From: Luidia sarsii
Taxonomy: Eukaryota > Echinodermata > Asteroidea > Paxillosida > Luidiidae
Direction of reading: 5' to 3'
Length of the DNA: 64,000 bases
NCBI GenBank assembly: GCA_949987565.1
Contig: OX465110.1
Coordinates: 5,243,476-5,307,475, forward strand
Of this stretch, positions 1 through 12,600 are shown in pieces. The notes under the pieces were generated by a model. It saw nothing but the letters and a program-made list of their open reading frames with translations, was not told the origin of the DNA and made no database searches. Each line of letters opens with the position of its first letter. Position 1 is the first letter of the stretch. Both the position numbers and the translations under genes were made by a program.

Positions 1-560
1 ACTGGTATTTGTACTCTACTATCATTATTATTAATGCGGTATTGTCTCTCAATTGTTTGTCTTGTCTATTTCGTTCTGTTCGTCATTTGTCGTGATCTGT
101 CGTTTGATTGTGTGGTTGTTTTTATGTCGCATAGGTTGGGTACAAAAGCATTCTTGCTTAAACTTAAACCTAAATGTTGTACCGTAAGTTATCAAAATAT
201 ACAACACTAATTTCTAAAAATGTGTATTACTGTCTTACAAAAAGTTACTCAATTGCCAATTATAGTCTTGTAATCTGTACATGCTTGGTTAGTGGTTACA
301 CTGTGTAAAATGACAGCATTGAAGTAAAATAGTGTAAATGTATGTAAATGTATACCTAACAAAGGAATCTCACCACAAGCTCGGCTTCTAGAATATGCCT
401 CCGTACCAAAATTATTTCCGCATCTCATTTCTTTTCTGTGAATTTCAGTTTATAATATTGTTTACTCGCTGTTTTTTTCTTTGTCTCGCCTTAATTTGGT
501 ATGGAAATAAATGTGTATTGAATTGAATTGAATTGAATTGAATTGAATTGAATTGAATTG
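1..560 (+). mobile_element. Probable 3' end of a non-LTR retrotransposon
   Basis: No gene is seen here. The stretch is AT-rich and ends with an AATAAA-containing sequence (about 503-510) followed directly by a pentanucleotide ATTGA array (516-560). Many CR1/L2/RTE-like LINEs end in a 3' UTR followed by a short simple repeat, so a truncated LINE tail on the plus strand is the best reading. No reverse-transcriptase residues are visible, so this is inference. It could also be ordinary spacer next to a microsatellite. Confidence 0.35.
516..560. repeat. (ATTGA)n microsatellite
   Basis: About nine near-perfect copies of the 5-bp unit ATTGA in a row. Confidence 0.9.
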
Positions 561-679
561 CATCTAAAAGTCACTGCAGGCTTTGTTAGCACATTTACTG
601 TCTTTTAAAGTCACTTTGCTTTCTTTGTTCTATTTTGCCGATTGATTTATATCTCTCTGAAAATTGAGACGTTCCTAAT

Positions 680-3600
680 TTATAAGAGCTTCTCACTTTC
701 AATTTCCCGCTGTACTTCTTTGTTGAAGAATGCCTTGAATGCAGCCAGGGTAGATTTACTCATCAGACCTCGTCGGAATGAAGTCACGTTACTGATAAAC
801 ATTGCCCAGAGGGCTTTCTGTGGAGGTGAATATACCACTGTTAAAACCTCAATGATTACTCATAACTTCATGAATATCTTGAATTGAGTCATGTCATATG
901 GTGATAGACATATGGCTATCAAGAACTGGGGCATATTTCATAGAGCCGCTTTCATAAAGCCCCCAAAACAACATTGCCTTCTAATTTACACACTTCGTAG
1001 ATAGTCATGGTAGAATCCTCATGTTGAAATCTTACGGTCTGGGATGTTGTACTTTTCGAGAAATCTTCACTCAAACATCGACAAATAGTTTATTACTCGC
1101 GAGTTGATAAACTATTTCTTACACTACTACAGAACATTGTGATGGATTTTTGCCTTTTTTCCCCTACTTTCTCAGATTACCGTTTGAGCTAAAACCTTCG
1201 CAGGATTTCTTTTTTGGGGGAATGTTAAATGGTTTAACACACAAACTGAGGCAATCTTTTGACTTTAATCAATGATGTATAGGGCCTTTAAACACACAGG
1301 TTGCCAGCCAAAGTTCGATTGTATTTTACTGAGCGCCCAGTAGGCCTATTGGAATACAAGTCAAGTACAGCAAGCATCAAGTGAAATTTGGTTGCCAATC
1401 TTGTTTTAACCTGGGAAGAAATGTCTTGCTTAGCAGATTTTAACGCTTAAAGCCCCTACACAACATTGGTATTATCGAAAAACAGAAATGTTCACAGATT
1501 TATATGAAACTTATAGTTTGAAGATGGTTATACTTATAGTAGAAACTTTGCACTGAAATATTTCTGCCTAGAATGTTGTATTTTGGGAGAAAAAAGTAAA
1601 AGAAATAGTTAACGTCTCACCGAGATCTAAACTATTTTTCGGGACAGTACGGTGTTGAATGCTGCATTTTCACGAAACAAATGAAGCGGTTTTCACGATT
1701 TTCTCGAGACTCGGTTGGCGGATTGAGCTGAAATTTTCACAGGTGTGCTATTTCATGCATATGTTGGATCAGACAATGTATGGATGCTATTCTTTGACCT
1801 TGACCAATGTTGTGTAGGGGCTTTAAGCAGATCTATGAAATAGGGCCTTAATAATAATAGTTCTGATACTTGTAATATCCATCTACATAGGTGCCTCCTG
1901 GTACTCTTCAAATTTGTAACTCGGATTCATAATGTCTGTACGGGAAGCTATTTTGAAAGGTGGGTCGTGATCCCTGTCCCATCACAATAGGTGTGCTGCT
2001 TACATTCTTTTTGCCCGGGGCCAGTCTGTCATCTTCATCCGTCCCTTCGTTGCTGTCATCATCTGATGATTCGTCTGGGAAGGTCTCTTTGTACTGCTCA
2101 AACCTATGCCATCAGAAGGGGATAGAGGTGTTAATTATTGGCTAATGGCTATGACTGCAAATAATGTATACACGCCATTAGAAATGGATTTAACCACTGG
2201 CTAATTGTAGCTCTATGATGAATGACTCAACAATCAAAGCTAGCAGTGGCTAGTAGTGGCTATGACTGCAATTAATTGCATCAGCCTTTGGAAATGACTC
2301 GATTTTATACTGGCTTACGGCTCTGGCTGTAACGCACATGTCCCTGATGACAGGCAGGTCAATTCATATTGATTGTGATTAATGTCTTCTAAGTTCTAAC
2401 CGTGGGGACAGCTACAGGTTCAAGCCAGTTGCTACATGTGTATGTGACCCGGCACAGCGACATGAGGAATATCCCACCAAAACACTTTTCGAGTAAACAA
2501 CGCCTGAAGTCCAAGTATCTTCTCAATTCGATAAAAAAAAATCAATTTTTGTTTTTTTGTATTTTCGGAAAGTTAATGTATCGGAGGATATTATGTCCAA
2601 AGGATTTTTCCGAAATCCGTCTCTAAATGTTGAAAAAAAACGAGGATTTCGGGGAGTGTTTGTGTACTGTTTTCATGAAAATGTAAAGTTCCTGCCTTTT
2701 TGAATGGCCACTTTCAAGGAGTTAGAAAGGCGCTGCTATATTGTGTCTGGTACCAAATGAATGAGCGAAGTCCCCTTGTACTGTTTACAACAAAGTTCAC
2801 ACAGAAATAATTTTGATATCATTTGAAAGCTAATGGTATACTCTTTCACATCATTAGAAAATCTCAAAATCTCAAAAGTGGGGATTATTTCTCATTATGC
2901 TGTGCCAGGTCACATAATGGCTTGAGATCCTGCATCAATCATGGGAACTGACCATCTATCCTCCAAGCTCCTGGCAACGCAGGCCTGGGCTGACATCAGC
3001 ATCTGAGGGGTCACCTTCTCCAGTACAGGAATGTCCTGAATGATTTCCGCATCACACTGCAAGGCTTGGCCTTCAATGGAAAGTGACAAACAGAAGTTGA
3101 TGTGGGTTTAAAAAAAAAAAACCAAGGGCACAAGTGCGTTCAGATGCTAAAATCAATGCTGGGAACAAATTTCGTCTGGTCCGTTTTATGGCTTTTTTAC
3201 AGTTAGTTTTTACTTCATCATGACGTAATTATGTGAACACGGATTGACGCGCGTACAAAATGGAAAAATCTTAAAATTTAGTGGGTCTGACATTTCGATC
3301 CTAGCAGGACCTTTCTCAAAGGACCTTTCTCTGCCTTTGAGAATTCAAAGGTCCTGCTAGGATCAAAACGTCAGGCCCACTAAATTTTAAGATTTGAATT
3401 TTGGTAATTTTAGTCAGTAAGCAGTTTGCAACATTTTTGTATATCACTTTATATCAAAATGGATTTTTTTTTTTTAATGACCTTAAATTAGTGACTTTCT
3501 TTTGCCCTTCTGCGAGGCACCTGAGTGACGAGTTTTTTTGTTTTTTTACTAGGGCTATACGGATTACGGTGTGGTATTTTCTTTACCAAATTCGGTCGCC

Positions 3601-6600
3601 TTGCAGAAGAACTTGCGGACGATCATGATGGTCTTGGACTGTCTGCTCTTGGCGTCCCTGCTGGAGGACTTCATGGTTTCCACGGCCTGCCAGAACTGCA
3701 AGGGCAGGTCCGCCTTCCTCTGCGAGAGGAAACGCTTGAAGAACTCCTGGTGGGCAGAGTCGCGCAGCACGTCCTGGAAGGCCCTGATGCGAGGTATACG
3801 GTAAGGAGTCGTTTCATTTAGGGACCTTTTAGAACCACGTGTCATGCCAAATAGTGTCCCCTGCCAAATAGTGTCCGCTCATTAGCATGCAGATCGCTGA
3901 TTGGTCCGATACGTATGACATTCAACCACCGTGGTTGGGGTATGGTTGCGCACTACACACGTATGACGCATTGTGTATGGTTGGGCACTTTGGTACCGTT
4001 TGAACTGTAACCGTAACGCTAACCCTAACCCAAACAACCCCAACCCTAACCCTCACCCTAATCCTAATCCCAATCCTAATTCTAATCCAAACCCTAACCC
4101 TAACGACCCTAATCCTAATCCCAACGCTAACCAATCAGCGATCAGTATGCTAATGAGCGGACACAGTATTTGGCAGGGACACTTTTTGGCAGGACACCTG
4201 TCCTGGCTTTGTCCCTATATTATCCGAAAGCTGAAAACACCGGTTGGAGTTCTTTGTTGAAGTTGAAGCTTTGGATTCTTGTGCGAAATGCAGCGTATAA
4301 CATTCGAAAATTAAGCCAAATTGGCCTCCCAAATCGGTATGAACTTTCATCGTTTCCAAGTTATAGTTCCATGTCTCTGAATGAAATTTGATGTCATTCC
4401 TTTGTCATTGATTTTGAATGTGGTATGGAAAGAAATAGGAATACACATGCTTCAATTTGAGGGTAATGTTCACTAGTTTGGACGATGTTTACAGGGTGCA
4501 CTCGGCGGTCGAAAAATGCGAGTTTGACTAAAACATTTTTTGGGGGGGGGGCTCTATACAGCGGATGCACGGAGCGATTTTGCAAAGTATGCAATTTTCA
4601 ACTTCCGATATCTAAAAAAATATAAGACAAATCCTTTTTTTTTCTAAAAAACATTTCATTTGAGGAACAGTAAAAAAGAAAGAAAACAATATCTAAGAAA
4701 AAATACTGAAAATTGTCTCACTCTCAGTCGTCGGGTGCACTGCGCGTCCATTTTGTCCAAGGTTGCATAACGCGCGGCTTTGGGGTCAAGTGGAATGATT
4801 TTCGTTGCGCAATAACGCCTCTCAAACCGCTCTAGAAGATTCACAAGCCCAATTAAGTTTTTGAGAAACCTTTAGGGCCTACAATTAGTCGAGTGATCTT
4901 ATAAGTTTATATCCGGTAGACAAATATACGCGTTTGGCATTGATTTGTTGACAGGTCGGAGCGTGTACTTCGATTGACCGCGAAACTTATCATTGGTAAC
5001 TTGTACGGAGCTCTATAAACTATGCCTGAAATAAACGTTACTTTATTTGTTAGAAAACATGTGTGTAAAGACTGGTGGAAGTCTACTAATCATTGCGGAC
5101 GTACTGAGTGCACACACACTGGACGGTGGTCTGGCAGCGTGCACAAATCACGAGAATGAGTACAATCCCACAAGGCGTTTTTTAATGAAGATTTGGTGGA
5201 CAAGTGCCTTAAACTTCTGACACAAAATAGAGTTATTTGCATTTTTTGCATGATTTAACATTCACGGTTTTGCAAAAATCAAAGTTCCACCACCGAGTCC
5301 AAGACATTCGCCTGATGACGGCCAGGACATACTGGTCGAAACGTCGAGTTACGGTACCACTCAGGTTCTTTTCAGAACCCCACCCCTTCCTTTAAGAGAC
5401 CTTATACATGGTGTCACCGCAAACCTTCCTATATTGAAAAAAAAAAGGGAAAAACGAAAAACCGCCCAAACTAGTCCGCCCTCCACGAAATTTGCCAGCC
5501 CCCCACCGCCCCCATAAAAAAATCCTGGCTACGCCGCTGCATAAGCCCCTCTGTATGTGCACTGCACAGTCATCATGGTGGACATTTTGTGCCACTGGTT
5601 TCAAGCAAGGGCTCTTTACTCCAATATTGATGACGTCATGCACGCATGACTATACGGCTACAGCTACAGCTACAACTGTGGGAAATGGTAAGACCGCACA
5701 TAGGAATATATCTCAGCCATAGCCATGACCACAGCCACTTCTACAGGTCTTTCTAATGCACGAGCCCCTTCGTATAATATTATGTGCACTGCACATGGTG
5801 GACTTTTTGTGCCACTGGTTTCGAGCAAGGGCTCTTTACTCCAATATTGATGACGTCATGCGCGCATGACTACGGCTACAGCTACAGCTACAACTGTGGG
5901 AAATAGTAGGACCCCACATAATTATGAATAATTATCTCTGAGCCAAAACCGTGGCCACTGCCATTTCAAAAGGTTTTTTTTTCTTCTTCTTACTTTGGCC
6001 TGGGCGGTCTTTGTATGGTCTTCCCGTCCTTCCGTATGGCCCTGCAGACAGCCTTTCCCGCACTGGTGCCCTCTTCATCTGCCGTGTGTTTGCTCTCCCT
6101 CACCTGCAGGGTCCTGACTACACCCACCGCCTGCCGGCTGCTCGGGCCGAAGGAGGGCAGAGGCCTGAGGTCCCTGACTGGCTTAGGTTTGCCTTGAATG
6201 CACAAGAAGTGGAAATCTCTAAATATGCCAGATGGTAGCTAGCAATACGGGGTTGTTGTTTTTTTCAGTCGTTCAGAGTCATTGTTCTCTTGGACAACGA
6301 TGGGCGAAATGATCTGAAGATTTAGGCCTATACTGAAGATTTGCCTTGAATTAAAAAATACGCTGCATCAACTTGGGTTTGTGCTTACATTCAGAAGCAA
6401 GCAATTCAGTTTAATGGTTGAATTGCTTCTGACTGGCAACCCCACCCCGGCAAAGATTAGGCCTAGTTGACTACCGGTAGTCAGTTTCCAGTAAGTTTTT
6501 CATCGATTTGTTTGACTTGGAAGATGGAATTGAAAAAAAGCTGCATCCACTTTGCGTGATCCCCGAGCTGATGTAGCCAGGTTTACAACCATTAATGTTG

Positions 6601-9600
6601 TTTGCATCTGAATGAAAGCCGAAGTGTGATCCCTGGACGGCAGTTCATGGTCGAATTCCTTATGACTGGTGCCCCACTCCGGCAAAGACTATAGTTGACT
6701 ATTTGGTAGGGCACCATCTAATGGATGGGTATCAGATGGGAAGAGCGCCGGTACGCAAAACCAGAGGTTGAAATCCCGGTCCATTCAAAGTTCTCTTGGC
6801 CGTATTTTTTTCTCAAGATTTGCCTGTATTCTGCTCGTAGTCCCCGGGGGCATCATGAGATGCTATCACGTGTCACAAGCCTCGATGTTGTGCCATTCCA
6901 GGCCCGAAACCTCCAATCTCTGTCACGCGGCCAGAGACTCAATTCTCTGCTCCAATTTGCTGAACGGGATACATACAAAGAGAGACCCGGTCGAGTGAAG
7001 TTCTCGTGCTGCTTACGCTTTCGGTAGACGGTGGTCAGTTTCCGGCGGAGGCTGCCCTCATCCTCGCTGTCGCTGTCCGGATCGCTGGGGTCGCTCACGG
7101 CGCCTGACTCGGAGGCTGTCATGATCACGGGATTGAGGTTGACCAGTGAATGACTTGTCATTGAAGGATCGTAATTTGTGCCAAAATGAAGACTAAAGGA
7201 GCTTGTGAAAGGCAAAATGATATTGACCGAGTACACAGTACCCGAAACGATGAATTACGGGAACTTTTCAGAGCCACACTTCGCAGAGCCACTTCTCGAA
7301 AAGAGCTACACTCCTTCTCGAACGAGAAGCGTGACATGGTGTCACGGCGAACTTTCCACTAATTAGTACTTCCACCATGCAAATTGTTGAAGTCTCATCT
7401 GACTCACCGATCCTTGAGGCGCTCTCGGCCAACTGCAGCGCCCTCCACATCCGGTGTGGCACCAGGGCGGAGGTCACGCCTTCCTCCGGCGGTCCCTTGG
7501 CCGCTCCCGGTCCCCTGTCCTCCTCCGACGCCGCCCCCTCCCGGGCCGTCCTCACCAGCTGGTTGATGGCGTGGCTGGACGTCTCGGCCGAGGGGGCCGG
7601 CTCCAGGCTCCTGGGTGGGAGCTGGTCGGGGAAGGCGCCCGCGGGGCGGCCCTTGGGCCTGGCGTAGGCATCCAGTCGGAAGTTCTTTCTGGAGGTCTGA
7701 AGCACACACGCACCACTCACTTCTATAATAATCGGCTTAATTAGACCTTGATTTCCCCAACTCTGCAATCACCCACCTCATCACACCCTGAAACAGATTG
7801 TTTGAAAAACTACCAAAGTAGTTCGTTGACCTCATTATTGGTTGTTTTATACTATAGGTTAATGAATGACCAATACGTTGGTTGCCCAGTAACCAATCAC
7901 ATTGTTTGAGCGATAAACTAATTTATTAACCATTTCATTATTCAACATTTTGATTAACCAATACGAATTGGTTAGTTTTCGAACCAATAAGGATTGCTTA
8001 CGAAAGGAAACCATCTAACATTGGTTATTTTAACCAATAGGTTGGTTGGACACATATCTACCAACGACATTGGTTGAAGTTGACCAATATATTGGTTATT
8101 GCAACCAATCTGTTTTTATGGTGTATTCGGTTATAATCTTCAGCTCCCCAATAATACATGCCTGCAGCTGAATGTTCAGTGCTTTGCCCGATGCCTGACT
8201 GTATACTGACCACAACTTACCACAGAAAAAAAAAACATGCTTGCTAAAATGTGGTGTCATGTCGGTTAGGGCTTTAGTCGGAGGTTCGGAGGACACGATT
8301 TTTTTTTTAAAGTTGGTATATACCGTCTTGGACAGGAACTCTTCCAGGTCGCTCCTCTGGAAATCTCCCAGGCTCTCCTTGAGCGCTTCGCAGGCCAGGT
8401 TCTGGGCGTGGACCACCAGCTCGTCGGCCGTGTCGTGCGGCAGCTGGTCTCGGAGCTCGGCGGCCAAGCAGTCCCCGACGGCGACGTGGCGCTCGCCGGT
8501 CGGCGTCAAGAAGGTGGCCTTGATCTGGCGGGCCAGCCGGTGCCGGAGCAGGTTGCCCTCGATGTCGCTGCTGCACGTGCCCGTGGTCAGGTAGTCGTGG
8601 CCGGCCTGCCAGAACTTCAGGTAGCTGAGCTCGGTCTCCAGACCCCGGCCCCGCAGGAAGCTGGAGAAGGGGCTCCCCGCCAGCTTGTCGGACGAGACGG
8701 CGCCGATCAGGAGGCGGTGCCTCTGCCGGTAGTTGACCTCGCCCAGGTCGTAGCCCCTGTAGGACGGCTTGCTGATGCCCGTCGCGGCCCACTGGCTGAG
8801 ACGGAGCTCGGCGTTGATGTTGGGCAGCCTGGGACCGGCGTAAAAGGTCGGGTCTCCGGTGAACCCGGCGGCCGCTTCGCCGTCGCTCAGCCCCGGGGCC
8901 TGCTGGTGGGAGGAGGGCGAGAGGAGCGGGAGCCGGGACAGCTTCTTGCCGTCCTGCTCCAGCTTCTCCGCGAACGTCAAGCCGTGGTAGTCCTTCGCCG
9001 GCTCCTCGGCCTCCGCGAACCCGTCCCTCTGGACGACCCCGTACTTGCCGAGGTGGAGGCCCAGGCGGGCCTTGCTGCTCTCCCGGGTCGAGCCGCTCTT
9101 GCGGCTGTCCCAGCTCGGGGGCTTCCACTTCCTCTTGTCCGAGGCCTCCAGCATGGCCAGGTTGGCCCGGGTCAGCTGCGCCAGCTGCTTCCCGGACGGC
9201 ACGAACGCGTTGGAGGCTCTCCGGCCGCGCTGGCGGTAGCCCTTGCCGTGGAGGGCGTCCTTCCTGTCCCGGTGTCCCTTCTTGCCCGGCTTGCCCGCTC
9301 TCTCCTCGTCGCCGCCGACCATCGAGCCTCGCCTGCGGTGCCTCTTGCTGGCCCTCTCGGCCTTCCGCTTCTCCTCTTGCTCCTTGTGGGTCTGCAGGGC
9401 CGCTATGTCGGCCTGGAGCTGGGGCAGACCGACGGTGGCGATCTTGTCCAGGTCGCTCGCCTCGGAGGCTCCCGTCCCGGCGGCGGCGGCGGCGGCTTCG
9501 GTCCCGCCCTGGGCGTCCAGCGACTTGATCATCATGGAGAAGTCGGCCAGCCTGAACTCCATGGACTGGGCCCGGGCGCGTCGAGGCGGCTTGGGCTTCT

Positions 9601-12600
9601 TGCTGGCGGCGGGTGAGGGCTGGGCAGCGGCCGGCGGCCGGGACGACGAGGAGGACTCCGGGCCGGTGCCGCCGCCGGCGGACTGGAGCGACATCCTCCG
9701 CAGCGACGGCGTGTGGATGGAGTCGCCCGACACCGAGCTGCGGCCCACCGACGAGGAGCTGGAGTCGCGGCTGATCTGGTAGGGGACGGCCACGCTGCTG
9801 CGGCGCATCCGACCGGCGCCCGAGCCCTGGAAGCGGGCGAGGAGCTTGTCCGAGTCCAGCCCAGACAGGCCAGTGGCGTCGCTGCTGCGACGCCGCCGCC
9901 CCGGCCCCGAGGACGACGGGGTCTGTCTCCCCTCGGACACGTCGAAGACGTCTGGAGCACTCTTGTCACTTTCCACGGACTCCTCAAATCGAAGCTCCTT
10001 GTGAGTGACCTTCTTACCCTCAGGTGATGTCGGCATATCTGAAACAAGCAATGTTTATTTTATTTTTTTCAGTTAGAGGACATGACGTTTCGATGCTAGC
10101 AGGACCTTTCTGATAGGTCCTGCTAACTTTTGAAAAATACATTGCAACATTGAAGAACAAAGCCAAGGGTCTTCCGTGTTCATGCCTCGTACTTTAAAAT
10201 GGACGAAAGACCGAAAGAAAGCTAAATCACGGAGCCTGAGCCCAAGCCGGATTTTCGAAAAGGGCCCACGTCTGGATAGGGTCGACAGATTCCGCGCATT
10301 GCGATTGGCCAGCGATTTGCGAACTCTTGAATCGCCCGTATTCTTACCAGGGCGGGTATCGGTCGCCGTTGCTTCTTCGTCCGCTGCTTTCTCCGGGCTG
10401 GCGGTGACCGAGCGGGGCGGTTCCGGCGTCGCCGGGGCAGCGGGCGAGGGCGTGGCGAAGCCGGGCGAGGAGCTGGCCCCGGACCGTGCCGAGGACCGCC
10501 TGCTGCCGCTGCCGCTGCCGCCCCCGCTCTCCTCCGAGATGGTCGGCAGCGGGAAGTCGTCCGCCCTCCAGCCCTCCTCGGCCTCCCCGCCGGCGCCGGC
10601 GCCGGCGGCCGGTTCGCCGGCCGGCTTCCGCCCCAGCGTCTCCCCGGTGTCCTCCAGCTTCAGGATGGCAGCCAGCTCGGAGCGGCGGACCCCGGGCGAG
10701 CTGAACATGGACAGGAGGTTGAAGGCACTCTGCTTCTTCAGTCGCGTGCCCGTGCGCACCACTTGCTTGGACTTGGCAGCCCCGCCGTCACCGCCTTCGT
10801 CCTCCCCCTCCCCCTCCTCGGTGAGATCGGAGAGGCTACGGACACGCACCACGTAGCCATCGGGTCGGTAGATCCGCACCTCGGCTCGGCCGCGGCCCGG
10901 GCCCGTCCCGCCGTGGGCCGGCGACGACCACCTGGCCTTGCAGTGGAGGAGGTAGCGCGGCACCCAGTAGTTCTGCAGCGTCTTCAGCGAGAAGCCCTGC
11001 AGGACCACGAAGGCGTCCGGCCGGACCAGCCACTCGTGGCCGTCGCCGTAGAGTGAGCCCCCCGGCAGGCGGGACTCCACCTCCACCCCGCTGCCCAGGA
11101 AGTGGCTCTGGCGACGCTGTTTCCCCCGTGCCCCGAGAGCGATGGAGGAGCCCGGGTCGTCGTCGTCGTCATTCTCTACTGCAATAGAAGAACTCAAGGA
11201 ATCATTGAAAAAAAAAATCCACAAAATCCTAATTGATGAAGAAGCTCAATACAATGCCTTGATAATAACTCGTACCAACAGAAGCATAACTTTGTGTAAA
11301 GAACCATTAGGATTAGTATCGCATTGAACCCTCTTCCTGCCGTTTACGGTCTGAATTAGCATGAGTGTTCCTTTCCCCGACTCAGTGCATGTGTTGCAAC
11401 GGGGCCCATTACTAACAAGTTGTGCATCTGCCACAGCGAAAAAAGTTATTGGAGTTGTATTCAGCCTGCAAATTTATAAAGGCATTCTTCTCACAATTTA
11501 CACAAACGCTATTCTTCCGGTCCCCAAGTCTGATTGGCCGATCGTCATAACATCATGGCTATGCATATTCATGTATGCTCTATACTCCAATCATAATAAA
11601 GAGTGTTCGTGAACATGCATAACATCAGCAGGAACGACCTCCAGGAAGAATGCGCGCTGCCGGGTGAATATCACTTCTAATGGAGAGGTTATATTCACCG
11701 TGTCCGGGTACCTATACTCTTCCAAAAGGGCAACCCTAGACTGTGTTGTCAATAAAAAACGCAGTGGCTGTTGTTACGGCAGTCGTCCATGTGGTTCCCT
11801 GACTTCACAGTATTTGTCAGGATGTTTAGCTCTTGGAACCAGACTATCAGCTAATAGACTGGTTCAACCAGCCTGCAATGCTGACGAAATACAATCAAGT
11901 CAGGGAACCACACGGACGACTGCCGTAACAACAGCCACTGCGAATAAAAAAACAAATACTCTACCAGGCTTGACGGTGGCCAGCCACTTGGCGTGCTCAG
12001 GCAGCTCCAGCATGCCGCCGTGCTTGAAGTACTTGGCCTCAATCTGGCGGAAGAGGACGCGGTGCTCCTCGGGGCAGTGGGTGGTGGTGCGGAACCTCTC
12101 GGCGTCCAGCCAGAACTGCTGCGCCTTCTCGCCGGCCGTCCGCTCGAGGAAGGAGCGGAACTTGCGCATCCCGGACACCCGACTCAGCCAGCGGGACATG
12201 AGACGGCGATCCAACATCCTGTCCTTGGCGCCTGTGAACCCAAAACCACCCCGATTCACCAGTATTCAAATCCTAATTGGTCAGAACAAACCGAGGAAAA
12301 ACTGACTGGGAGCTATGAACAAAATTGAGAAATTGGCAAAGAAAACTTTGACTGCTGGAAAAAGTAAGGCTCAATCATCATCAATGAATTCCTTCCTCTT
12401 GGTTTTCATGTGGCATTGTTAAGAGAAGAGATCAAAGGTTGAGAGCAAATTTCACCGTGTTGGAAAATTCAAACAAACAAAGGAAAAACTGACTGGGAAC
12501 TTTTTGAACAAACTGAAATGTTGGCAAACAAAAAAAACTTTGACTGGACCGGGATATGAACCTGAGACCGCTAGATTAACGCACCAGTGCTCGTCCGTGC

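Noticed and set aside
3773..3785. Earlier acceptor (CATCAG) for the last RGS-unit exon of RGS22
   Set aside because: It gives a phase that does not match the upstream exon; CCTTCCAG at 3774-3775 does, and it aligns better with the RGS22 family.
7404..7696. Alternative frame (KELPTGCLRQ) for the RGS22 exon at 7408-7696
   Set aside because: The frame beginning TSRKNFRLD matches the phases on both sides and has G/C at nearly all third codon positions.
8307..9616. Long open frames on both strands across the big RGS22 exon (273 and 402 codons)
   Set aside because: They overlap the 1715-nt RGS22 exon, are rich in Pro/Arg/Gly/Leu as expected of GC-rich shadow frames, and have no domains or splice partners.
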